Positions 43,387 to 50,466 of a stretch of 64,000 nt of DNA are shown in pieces; position 1 is the stretch's first letter; the number at the start of each line of letters is the position of its first letter. The position numbers were made by a program, and so were the translations under genes. A model generated the notes under the pieces. It was not told the DNA's origin. It searched no databases and saw only the letters and a program-made list of their open reading frames with translations. Origin of the DNA: UBA1952 sp965246785 (GTDB taxonomy: Bacteria; Bacteroidota; Bacteroidia; Chitinophagales; Chitinophagaceae); contig CBDFFM010000006.1 in assembly GCA_965246785.1 (NCBI GenBank), forward strand, positions 62,001 through 126,000, read 5' to 3'.

Positions 43387-43520
43387 CAGCGACTTTGTCA
43401 TTCCGTAGGAATCTGTTTTCTCGCAGCGAATGTGTTGCTTGCTCAAACAATACTTGCGCTCAACCGCTTATCCTTATCAACTGCGAGAGATTAGATTCCT
43501 ACGGAATGACAAAGTCGCTG
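43387..43520. repeat. Dispersed element, copy 2: 28-bp perfect inverted repeat
   Basis: Arms 43387-43414 and 43493-43520 are exact complements (CAGCGACTTTGTCATTCCGT... and its reverse); an additional CTCGCAG (43420-43426)/CTGCGAG (43481-43487) pairing extends the stem inward with a ~54-base loop. CTCGCAGCGAATG in the left arm is shared with 18021-18037. It lies between the SPFH and RHH genes. Confidence 0.85.
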
Positions 43521-43568
43521 TGAACAAAGATTGGGTTAGTTACCCTTACCCTGATTTCTCAAATCATC

Positions 43569-43769
43569 ATGGCCGCTAAAAAAAGCTTCGTACTCCGCTT
43601 GGACGAGGGCACTTACAAAGCCCTTGAGGCCTGGGCAGCCCAAGAGTTCCGCTCGGTGAACGGGCAACTTGAATGGCTCATTGACCAAGCCTTGAAAAGC
43701 GCGGGCCGCGTGAAAAAGGGAGTCAAGGGTGGGGGAGAGAAGCCACCGCTCAAAGAAGAAGAACAATAA
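43569..43769 (+). CDS. Ribbon-helix-helix (Arc-like) DNA-binding protein
   Basis: 66 residues. A beta-strand (KSFVLRLD) and two helices (GTYKALEAWAAQEFRS and NGQLEWLIDQALKSAGRV) fit the Arc/MetJ fold, with the loop RSVNGQLE typical of Arc-like proteins (where residues of the strand read DNA). The tail is Lys/Gly rich, then acidic. Two genes after the SPFH gene and the TGATATCA pair; it is the obvious candidate to bind that operator. Ends in a strong terminator. Confidence 0.85.
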   Translation: MAAKKSFVLRLDEGTYKALEAWAAQEFRSVNGQLEWLIDQALKSAGRVKKGVKGGGEKPPLKEEEQ

Positions 43770-43803
43770 AAAAGGCCGCCTGAAAAGGCGGCCTTCATTT
43801 TGC
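43770..43803 (+). terminator. Rho-independent terminator, possibly bidirectional
   Basis: AAAGGCCGCC/GGCGGCCTTC stem with loop TGAAAA, followed by T-rich sequence; flanked by A-rich sequence that makes it usable from the rplQ side too. Confidence 0.85.
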
Positions 43804-43816
43804 AAATCAACAATTA

Positions 43817-44470
43817 TTAAGCGCCAGCGCCTTCTCCACCTTCTTCCTGAGCAGGAGCCGCAGGGGCTGCTGTCTCACCACTGTCATCAGTTGAAGGAAT
43901 AACTGTTTCCGGTGCGTCAGCGGCCGTATCCGCCTCGGCAGTCTCATTTGCAGCAACTACGGCATTAGCAGTAGCGCTAGCGTTTGTGTCAGGAGCAGTG
44001 CTCTTTTCAGCAGTTACGTCCGCTGGCTTTGCAGCAGCATTTGAAGTGCCTGCACTACGACGGCTGCGGCGGGTCTTCTTCTGACCGGCGTCTGTGTCTG
44101 TGTTATAGATTTCGTTGAAGTCAACGAGCTCAATCATCGCCATATCAGCAGCATCACCGGTACGGCGGGGCATCTTGATGATGCGCGTGTAGCCTCCTGG
44201 GCGGTTAGCTACCTTATCGCCTACCACTCCAAAAAGTTCCTTTATGGCTTCCTTATCCTGCAAAGCAGAGAAGACCTCACGGCGGTTGTGCATGCTGTCA
44301 ACCTTGCTGCGCGTGATAAGCGGCTCGGCAAATACGCGCAGGGCCTTAGCCTTAGCGAGGGTGGTGAAAATGCGCTTGTGCGCGATGAGCGAGCAAGTCA
44401 TATTGCTCAGCATGGCCTTACGGTGTGATGCCGTACGACCGAGGTTGTTCATTTTATCTCCGTGACGCAT
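43817..44470 (-). CDS. rplQ: 50S ribosomal protein L17 with long acidic C-terminal extension
   Basis: 217 residues. Residues 1-~120 are L17 (MRHGDKMNNLGRTASHRKAMLSNM, LIAHKRIFTTLAKAKALR, RPGGYTRIIKMPRRTGDAADMAMIELVD). A basic patch (KKTRRSRRS) and an ~85-residue Ala/Glu/Thr/Asp-rich low-complexity tail follow, ending EEGGEGAGA. Last gene of the alpha operon. Extended L17 tails are usual in Bacteroidota, but the composition (almost pure Ala, Thr, Asp, Glu, Pro, Gly) is noteworthy and suggests an unstructured flexible arm. Confidence 0.93.
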   Translation of the reverse strand: MRHGDKMNNLGRTASHRKAMLSNMTCSLIAHKRIFTTLAKAKALRVFAEPLITRSKVDSMHNRREVFSALQDKEAIKELFGVVGDKVANRPGGYTRIIKMPRRTGDAADMAMIELVDFNEIYNTDTDAGQKKTRRSRRSAGTSNAAAKPADVTAEKSTAPDTNASATANAVVAANETAEADTAADAPETVIPSTDDSGETAAPAAPAQEEGGEGAGA

Positions 44471-44540
44471 TTGACTGTTGTTTTAGAAGCCCGCACCGTG
44501 TCAAGGAATTGCGGACTGTGATTTGAATTAAAAATGCAAA

Positions 44541-44609
44541 AAAAGGAATAAAAGGTAAAAATCGGGTCGCTGCGGATTGCCGTTTTTGAATTTTACCTTT
44601 TACCTTTTC
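44541..44609. repeat. Word hairpin in the rpoA-rplQ gap
   Basis: AAAAGGTAAAAATC on one side and GAATTTTACCTTTTACCTTTT on the other pair around a GC-rich loop. It is one of four different word hairpins in the alpha operon. Confidence 0.7.
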
Positions 44610-44614
44610 AATTA

Positions 44615-45607
44615 TTAGGCTTCGTGCTGCACCTTAGAGATGTCCATTCCGAAACCGAGGCCGCGCTCGCCGAGCACTTGCTCAATTTCAGAAAGGCTCT
44701 TCTGACCGAAGTTTCTAAACTTCATCAGCTCTTCCTGTGTGTACTGTACCAGCTCGCTGAGCGAGTTAATCTTCGCAGCCTTGAGGCAGTTGAAGGCACG
44801 TACAGAAAGCTCCAGGTCTTCCAGCGGTGTGTTCAGGGTCTTACGCAGCTGCAGGGTCTCTTCGTCCACTGCAATCGGCGCATCTTCCTTACGGGTATCC
44901 ATGCTGATGTTCTCATCCGTGATAATCATCAGGTGCTGAATCAGGATGCGGCTTGCTTCCTTTACAGCTTCCTCCGGATGGATAGTTCCGTCCGTGTGGA
45001 TTTCCATAATCAGCTTTTCAAAGTCCGTGCGCTGCTCCACACGCGTTTGCTCAATGGAGTACTTCACGTTCTTAATCGGGGTGTAGATGGAGTCAATCGC
45101 CATCACACCAATCGGCATACCTTCCTGACGGTTCTCTTCGGAAGGCACATAGCCGCGGCCCTTGCCAATGTATATTTCAATCTGCAGGTTGGCGCTTGTG
45201 TCCATGTTGCAGATAATAAGGTCTGGATTCATCACCTCAAAAGAAGGCAGCGCGTCGCCAATCATGGCGGCGGTAAACTTGTCCTTACCCTTGACGGAGA
45301 TAACGGCGTGGTCTTGCATTACTTCGCCATCGTTTGCCTTCTTCAGGCGCACCTGCTTCAGGTTGAGGATGATTTCAGTAACGTCTTCTATAACGCCCTT
45401 AATGGTCGCAAACTCATGGTCTGCGCCGGCAATCTTAATCGCGGTGATTGCATAGCCTTCCAGTGAGGAAAGCAGCACGCGACGGAGTGCATTACCGATG
45501 GTTACGCCGTAGCCCGGCTCCAACGGACGGAACTCAAACTGTGCTTCAAACTCAGTTGCTTTTTGAAGAACAATCTTGTCCGGTTTTTGAAAATTGAGGA
45601 TAGCCAT
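44615..45607 (-). CDS. rpoA: DNA-directed RNA polymerase subunit alpha
   Basis: 330 residues: the alpha N-terminal domain (assembly; FRPLEPGYGVTIGNALRRVLLSSLEGYAI, KGKDKFTAAMIGD), a linker (~230-250), and the alpha C-terminal domain (LEDLELSVRAFNCLKAAKINSLSELVQYTQEELMKFRNFGQKSLSEIEQVLGERGLGFGMDI) that binds UP elements and activators. Normal length and order for the phylum (rpsD-rpoA-rplQ). Confidence 0.97.
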   Translation of the reverse strand: MAILNFQKPDKIVLQKATEFEAQFEFRPLEPGYGVTIGNALRRVLLSSLEGYAITAIKIAGADHEFATIKGVIEDVTEIILNLKQVRLKKANDGEVMQDHAVISVKGKDKFTAAMIGDALPSFEVMNPDLIICNMDTSANLQIEIYIGKGRGYVPSEENRQEGMPIGVMAIDSIYTPIKNVKYSIEQTRVEQRTDFEKLIMEIHTDGTIHPEEAVKEASRILIQHLMIITDENISMDTRKEDAPIAVDEETLQLRKTLNTPLEDLELSVRAFNCLKAAKINSLSELVQYTQEELMKFRNFGQKSLSEIEQVLGERGLGFGMDISKVQHEA

Positions 45608-45869
45608 TGTAAAGTGATTGGTTGGTTGAGTTGTTGATTTGTTGTTTCGGAATTCTTTGGGTTACCGGCTTTCGGCTCCCTGCTCATCGTCCGTTGCGTC
45701 GCACACTTCGGGGTTCGGGGTTCTCATGTCCCACCACCGAATTCTTGCTGTTCAATCGGAGAAAGGAGTTTGTGTTTTTTAACCGGCCTAACAGTAGTTA
45801 AACTCCTCGCAGCGACTTTTATCACTTTATACAATGTCAACCCGTAGGCCCGTTCAGGGATGACAAAAG

Positions 45870-45898
45870 ATTGGGCGAGAGCCGGATACTCGCCCAAT
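45870..45898. repeat. Hairpin and dispersed-element fragment in the rpsD-rpoA gap
   Basis: ATTGGGCGAG/CTCGCCCAAT perfect 10-bp stem lies four bases beyond the rpsD stop. Adjacent sequence (TCAGGGATGACAAAAGATTGGGCGAG region) resembles the element at 18018-18077. The rest of the 295-base gap 45608-45902 has shorter hairpins (GGAGTTT/AAACTCC at ~45763-45804) but no gene. Confidence 0.65.
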
Positions 45899-45902
45899 AT
45901 AA

Positions 45903-46507
45903 TTACTTAGAGTACAATTCTACAATGAGCTGCTCCTTGATATTCTCAGGAACATTCTCGCGCTCAGGAGCCATGATGAAGGTGCCCTTGAACTCGCGCT
46001 CATTGAAGTCCACCCAGTTGATACGCTGACCCTTAGGGCGCGCCATCTCGGTGATAGAAGCGTTAGCCTTGCTCTTTGGCTTCAGCTCAATAACGTCACC
46101 CGGCTGTACTTGATAAGAAGGGATATTCACGCTGTGGCCATTCACCATCAGGTGATTATGGCTGACAAGCTGACGGGCAGCTGTGCGCGTGGCCGTAAAG
46201 CCCATGCGGAATACGGTGTTGTCCAGACGGCTTTCCAGAAGCTTTACAAGGTTTTCACCTGTCGCACCCTTCAGACGGGCAGCTTCAAAATAGGTGTTGC
46301 GGAATTGCTTCTCCAACACCATGTAAGTGTACTTCGCCTTCTGCTTTTCCTTCAGCTGCGTAGCGTACTCAGAAGAAGTCTTGCGCTTCTTGGAGTTGCC
46401 ATGCATCCCGGAGGGAACGAATTCTTGTCAAGGTCTTTGCCGGAGCCAAGGATAGGCTCACCGAACTTACGGTTGATGCGGTTTTTAGGGCCAGTATAAC
46501 GTGCCAT
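45903..46507 (-). CDS. rpsD: 30S ribosomal protein S4 (one-base deletion in the sequence)
   Basis: S4 of the normal 201 residues can be read only with a frame correction. The first 33 codons (ATG at 46505-46507; MARYTGPKNRINRKFGEPIL to FPP) are in one frame; from MHGNSKKRKTSSEYATQLKEKQKAKYTY the protein continues in another. The expected FPPGMHGN is spelled with GG directly before ATGCAT, i.e. one base of the glycine codon is missing around 46407-46409. rpsD is essential, so this is almost surely a sequencing or assembly error. The S4 domain (LDNTVFRMGFTATRTAARQLVSHNHLMVNGHSVNIPSYQVQPGDVIEL) is intact. It binds 16S rRNA and nucleates 30S assembly. Confidence 0.93.
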
Positions 46508-46582
46508 AATTGTATTGTGTTGCGATTTTATTATTAATGCCCGACCGTCTCATCAAAATCGCGAAACCGGAGGCGGAGGGGC

Positions 46583-46657
46583 GAATTCAAAATTTAAAAT
46601 GCAAAATTCAAAAGCCATCGGGAGCACCCTTTTGCATTTTGAATTTTGCATTTAGAA
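46583..46657. repeat. Word hairpin in the rpsK-rpsD gap
   Basis: GAATTCAAAATTTAAAATGC and TGCAAAATTCAAAAG on one side; CTTTTGCATTTTGAATTTTG and CATTTAGAATT on the other. The stem abuts the rpsK stop codon. Confidence 0.75.
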
Positions 46658-47074
46658 TTATACGCGACGCTTCTTGGGAGGGCGGCAGCCGTTGTGCGGC
46701 AGTGGCGTAATGTCGTTGATAGAGGTAATCTCAAAGCCGATGTTCGCAAGTGAGCGGATGGCGCCTTCGCGACCTGAACCCGGGCCCTTTACGAATACAT
46801 CTGCGCGCTTCATACCTGCATCCAGTGCAACCTTACCGCAATCAGCGGCGGCAGTCTGAGCAGCATACGGCGTGTTCTTCTTGGAACCGCGGAAGCCCAT
46901 CTTACCGGCAGAAGACCAGGAGATAACCTGACCACCCTTGTTGGTGATGGAGATGATGATGTTGTTGAAGGTTGCAGAGATATGCACGTCGCCATGCGTA
47001 TCCACCTTCACAATGCGCTTTTTGGCAGCGGTCTTCGCCGCGGTCTTGCCAGTGCTTTGTTGTGCTTTAGCCAT
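46658..47074 (-). CDS. rpsK: 30S ribosomal protein S11
   Basis: 138 residues; the N-terminus is a short Ala/Lys-rich extension, then the S11 core (HISATFNNIIISITNKGGQVISWSSAGKMGFRGSKKNTPYAAQTAA, VKGPGSGREGAIRSLANIGFEITSINDITPLPHNGCRPPKKRRV). Normal position between rpsM and rpsD. Confidence 0.96.
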   Translation of the reverse strand: MAKAQQSTGKTAAKTAAKKRIVKVDTHGDVHISATFNNIIISITNKGGQVISWSSAGKMGFRGSKKNTPYAAQTAAADCGKVALDAGMKRADVFVKGPGSGREGAIRSLANIGFEITSINDITPLPHNGCRPPKKRRV

Positions 47075-47147
47075 TTTGTTTGTTAGAGGTAGTCTATTAA
47101 TGTTTACCGACGGCGCCCATCCGCGGTTGCGGGTCTGGCGCTTATTT

Positions 47148-47234
47148 AGTAGAAAGTAGATAGTAAAGAGTAGATAGTAGTTAGACGCCTGAAATTGCAG
47201 TTGACTATTTACTATCTACTCAATACTATCTACT
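47148..47234. repeat. Word hairpin in the rpsM-rpsK gap
   Basis: TAGTAGAAAGTAGATAGTA and GAGTAGATAGTAGTTAG pair with TGACTATTTACTATCTACT and ACTATCTACTTA. Different word from the other gaps of this operon. Confidence 0.78.
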
Positions 47235-47237
47235 TAA

Positions 47238-47618
47238 TTACTTCTTAGCAACCTTCTTCTTACCAGCAACCGTCTTACGCTTGCCCTTACGGGTACGTGA
47301 GTTGGTACGGGTGCGCTGACCGCGAAGTGGAAGACCCTTACGGTGGCGGAGGCCACGGTAGCAGGCGATGTCCATCAAACGCTTGATGTTCATCTGAGTC
47401 TCAGAACGGAGGGCGCCTTCTACCTTAATATCACTTGTGATGAAATTACGGATGGCGGCGAGCTCTTCGTCGTTCCATTCGCCGGCTTTCTTGTCCCAGC
47501 TGATGCCGCCCTGGTCAAGGATTTGCTGAGCGGTGCTGCGGCCAATGCCGTAGATGTAAGTAAGCGCGATTTCGCCGCGCTTGTTATTCGGAAGGTCAAT
47601 ACCAGCTATACGAGCCAT
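47238..47618 (-). CDS. rpsM: 30S ribosomal protein S13
   Basis: 126 residues; MARIAGIDLPNNKRGEIALTYIYGIGRSTAQQIL and CYRGLRHRKGLPLRGQRTRTNSRTRKG are diagnostic. The Lys-rich C-terminus (VAGKKKVAKK) contacts tRNA at the A and P sites. Follows rpmJ in the alpha operon. Confidence 0.96.
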   Translation of the reverse strand: MARIAGIDLPNNKRGEIALTYIYGIGRSTAQQILDQGGISWDKKAGEWNDEELAAIRNFITSDIKVEGALRSETQMNIKRLMDIACYRGLRHRKGLPLRGQRTRTNSRTRKGKRKTVAGKKKVAKK

Positions 47619-47649
47619 GTACTATTGAGTGTTGAAAATTTAGAATGGA

Positions 47650-47766
47650 TTAACCCTGACGCTGCTTAAAACGTGGGTTCTTCTTGTTGATTACGAACAG
47701 CACGCCTTTACGACGAACGATTTTGCAATCGGCGCTGCGCTTCTTGATGGATGCTCTAACCTTCAT
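47650..47766 (-). CDS. rpmJ: 50S ribosomal protein L36 (zinc-free type)
   Basis: 38 residues, MKVRASIKKRSADCKIVRRK onward to NPRFKQRQG, between infA and rpsM as usual. Only one Cys (14) of the CxxC...C...H zinc set remains: the first Cys is Ser, the third Asn and the His is Phe. So it is a C-minus form that cannot bind zinc in the standard way. Confidence 0.95.
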   Translation of the reverse strand: MKVRASIKKRSADCKIVRRKGVLFVINKKNPRFKQRQG

Positions 47767-47799
47767 GGTTAGATTTGAATTAACTCGTTGATTAGTTGA

Positions 47800-48018
47800 T
47801 TACTTATAACGGTAAATGATACGGCCGCGGCTCAAATCATAAGGGCTCATTTCTACACCTACCTTATCGCCGGGGAGGATGCGGATGTAGTGCATGCGCA
47901 TCTTTCCGGAAATAGTGGCAAGGATTTCGTGCCCATTTTCAAGCCGGACGCGGAACATCGCGTTTGACAACGCTTCCACGATTACTCCATCCTGCTTGAT
48001 TAGACTTTGCTTGGCCAT
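47800..48018 (-). CDS. infA: Translation initiation factor IF-1
   Basis: 72 residues, OB fold (MAKQSLIKQDGVIVEALSNAMFRVRLENGHEILATISGKMRMHYIRILPGDKVGVEMSPYDLSRGRIIYRYK). First gene of the alpha operon here and preceded by a -7 box 15 bases upstream, so it is likely the operon's promoter-proximal gene. Confidence 0.97.
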   Translation of the reverse strand: MAKQSLIKQDGVIVEALSNAMFRVRLENGHEILATISGKMRMHYIRILPGDKVGVEMSPYDLSRGRIIYRYK

Positions 48019-48032
48019 ATTTTTACGGTCGG

Positions 48033-48040
48033 CAAAGGTA
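48033..48040 (-). promoter_or_regulatory. Candidate -7 element (TACCTTTG)
   Basis: TAnnTTTG followed by CC on the minus strand, 14 bases before the infA start; probable promoter of infA-rpmJ-rpsM-rpsK-rpsD-rpoA-rplQ. The interval to 48201 shows nothing else. Confidence 0.65.
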
Positions 48041-48201
48041 AGGGAGTTTTTTCATCGGTAAAGGCTTTTTTGAAGCGTTTTTGATAGAAAACGCCCGTAG
48101 CTGACTAAGAGCGACGCTTCATTTAATAGAAATTTATTTCAAGCCAGCCTTTCTATTGTGAATCCTTTTACATGTAATCATGGTTCAACAAGCAAGATTG
48201 G

Positions 48202-49413
48202 CTACTTGGTGGTCGCAAAGGCCCCATCTCCTAAATCCTTTAAAAACTGCTCATAATATCCATGCATCTGCTTAGCATATGTCTGCGCATAAGCCATGAC
48301 TTCTGCCTGCCAGTCTTCTCTCATGCCAAAGGCTATTAACTCATCGGCAATTGCCGAGCCTTGCCGGCCTGAACTGCGCAACTGGGCCGATGCCGTGAGC
48401 ACGGCCATGCTGTCAATCACCTCCCGCATATCGCGGTAGCGGTCTTTGAGCAGGTGGAAGTTGATGCTGTCCTTCACCGGTTGCAGCTCCTGTAATATGT
48501 AAGCCTCATCCTTAAAAACGGTTGGACTGAGCAGCGCCGGCGCTACATTCTGCATCCGCTGTTGCACACTTACAATGCGGTGTGCGTCCGATTCCCAGGT
48601 CGGCTGCGGCAGCGTCAGGTAAGGCATGAGTGACGATGCCGACGCCTGCTTCATATCCACCAAAAGGTAGTCTTCTCTGTCCAGAAGGCTCTGCAGCAGG
48701 AACATATATCGCCGCTGCCCGATGCTACCCGTGCCGGCAATGCGGAAGGCCACATCAAGCACCTCATAGTTGTAAGGGCCGTCCTTGCTATAGATAATCC
48801 ATTCCGTGAGGTGATGCATCAACTCACGCTTTGTGAATGAGTCCAACTCATCGTGGCGCGGGTCATCGGTTTCCACCACCAGTTGATGGTGCTCCCGTGC
48901 GGTGCGCTTCTTCAGTAGTCGCTTCGCCTTTCTGCGGGAAGCTTTATTGAGAAAATCGCAAACGATGCCTTTGGCCGTCTGCGGTTCTATGTAAATGGCC
49001 TTGCCTACCGCAAGCGTGGCGCTGTAGGTGCTGAGGTACAACTCGGCCACGCGGCGGGCCTGCTCCTCGTCAATCTCCAGGCTGTCAAAAGCCATAAAGA
49101 TGGACGTAACCAGGCGCACCAGCTCCCAGGTAGCAGGCGCAAGGGCAGACTCATCAAAGTCGTTCAGGTCAAAGTAAACAAGCCGGTTGCCGCCGCGGAA
49201 GGCACCGAAGTTTTCTAGATGCAGGTCGCCGGATATCCAGGTTGCCGGTGCATCCGGAAGACTGGTTGCCTTGCACAGGTCGTCATAAAAAAGGGCGCAG
49301 GAGCCGCGGTAAAAGCGAAAAGCATTCTCCCCCATGAAGGCATAGCGAAGCTGCAGCATGTCGGGCAGCTTGCCGGCGTTGAATTGGATAAGGCGGTCAG
49401 AAAGGGCAGACAA
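48202..49413 (-). CDS. DUF2252 family protein
   Basis: 403 residues with the DUF2252 (PF10009) hallmarks: FMGENAFRFYRGSCALFYDDL, WISGDLHLENFGAFRGG and VYFDLNDFDESALAPATWELVRLVTSI near the N-terminus, DMKQASASSL and SVQQRMQNVAPALL later. The GDLHxxNFG and DxNDFDE motifs recall the catalytic loop of aminoglycoside-phosphotransferase-like kinases, so a small-molecule kinase is possible, but the function is not known. Single gene; the upstream region carries no clear motif. Confidence 0.85.
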   Translation of the reverse strand: MSALSDRLIQFNAGKLPDMLQLRYAFMGENAFRFYRGSCALFYDDLCKATSLPDAPATWISGDLHLENFGAFRGGNRLVYFDLNDFDESALAPATWELVRLVTSIFMAFDSLEIDEEQARRVAELYLSTYSATLAVGKAIYIEPQTAKGIVCDFLNKASRRKAKRLLKKRTAREHHQLVVETDDPRHDELDSFTKRELMHHLTEWIIYSKDGPYNYEVLDVAFRIAGTGSIGQRRYMFLLQSLLDREDYLLVDMKQASASSLMPYLTLPQPTWESDAHRIVSVQQRMQNVAPALLSPTVFKDEAYILQELQPVKDSINFHLLKDRYRDMREVIDSMAVLTASAQLRSSGRQGSAIADELIAFGMREDWQAEVMAYAQTYAKQMHGYYEQFLKDLGDGAFATTK

Positions 49414-49486
49414 TGGCTTGGCTTAAGGGGCGGAAGATAGTTGAATGCCAGAAAAGGGGTATTGCGTATTCCTCCCCAACGGCACG

Positions 49487-49518
49487 TAAAAAGCGCTACT
49501 CCGGGGAGTAGCGCTTTC
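49487..49518 (-). terminator. Rho-independent terminator of the superoxide dismutase gene
   Basis: AAAGCGCTACTCC/GGAGTAGCGCTTT stem of 12-13 bp; on the minus strand it is followed by TTTTTACG. It starts 22 bases beyond the sod stop. Confidence 0.88.
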
Positions 49519-49539
49519 CATAAAATATTTTAAGGCAAC

Positions 49540-50148
49540 TTATGAAGCCTTTGCCGCCTCAAAGCGGCGCGCTACTTCATCCCAGTTCACCACGCTCCAG
49601 ATAGCAGCGAGATAATCAGGGCGCTTGTTCTGATACTTCAGGTAATAGGCGTGCTCCCACACGTCAATGCCAAAGATGGGGGTGCCTTTTACTTCTGCAA
49701 CGTCCATGAGGGGATTGTCCTGGTTGGGGGTTGAGGTGACTTCCAGCTTGCCGTCTTTCACAATGAGCCATGCCCAGCCGGAGCCGAAGCGGGTGGTGCC
49801 GGCAGCATTCATCTTTTCCTTCAATCCATCGAGCGACCCGAAGGCATTATTGATCGCATCAGCGAGCGCGCCCTCCGGCTGACCACCGTCGGGGCCAAGT
49901 ACCGTCCAGAAGAGCGAGTGATTCCAATGGCCGCCGCCATTGTTGCGGACAGGGACAGGATACTTAGATATATTTGCCATGAGCTCTTCAAGAGAGCTGT
50001 TCTCGCCTTCGGTGCTTGCAAGTGCTTTGTTGAGGTTATCCACATAAGCCTGGTGGTGCTTGTCGTGGTGGATGTGCATCGTCTGTGCGTCAATGTGCGG
50101 CTCAAGGGCGGCGAAGTCGTAGGGAAGTGCGGGGAGCGAATGTGCCAT
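49540..50148 (-). CDS. Fe/Mn superoxide dismutase
   Basis: 202 residues; MAHSLPALPYDFAALEPHIDAQTMHIHHDKHHQAYVDNLNKAL with metal ligand His27, NHSLFW (second His), and DVWEHAYYLKYQNKRPDYL (Asp and His ligands). It converts superoxide to oxygen and hydrogen peroxide in the cytoplasm. Metal preference (Fe, Mn or cambialistic) is not decidable with confidence. Length is normal. Confidence 0.95.
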   Translation of the reverse strand: MAHSLPALPYDFAALEPHIDAQTMHIHHDKHHQAYVDNLNKALASTEGENSSLEELMANISKYPVPVRNNGGGHWNHSLFWTVLGPDGGQPEGALADAINNAFGSLDGLKEKMNAAGTTRFGSGWAWLIVKDGKLEVTSTPNQDNPLMDVAEVKGTPIFGIDVWEHAYYLKYQNKRPDYLAAIWSVVNWDEVARRFEAAKAS

Positions 50149-50264
50149 AGTGGTTGGAGGTTTGAGGTGCTAAAGTAAGAGATGGATATGTGGAAGGCTT
50201 TCAATTATCGGAATACCGCCTTCGCCGCTTTTGATATAGGGTTAGAAAGCATAACCTACAGCCA

Positions 50265-50357
50265 TCATTGCGACGAGGCTTTGCGAAGAAGCAACCTGCA
50301 CATTACATAAGCAAGCACAAGCGCTGTGCAGGTTGCTTCGCTGCGCTCGCAATGACG
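50265..50357. repeat. Dispersed REP-like inverted repeat (TCATTGCGA type)
   Basis: Left arm 50265-50302 (TCATTGCGACGAGGC... GCAACCTGCACA) and right arm 50325-50357 (TGTGCAGGTTGCTTCGCTGC...AATGACG) are near-perfect complements with a 22-base loop. TCATTGCGA...GAAGCAA is a widely dispersed bacterial repeat type. It sits in the 318-base gap 50149-50466 upstream of the permease gene. Confidence 0.8.
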
Positions 50358-50466
50358 AAGAGAAAATGCAAAACGGAAACGCGACGAACAGGTTAGTAGC
50401 TGCGGGATTGTGCGGGAAAGGTTTCTGCCGTAGTTTGGGGCCTGCAAAATTTCAGCTAACCACTAC

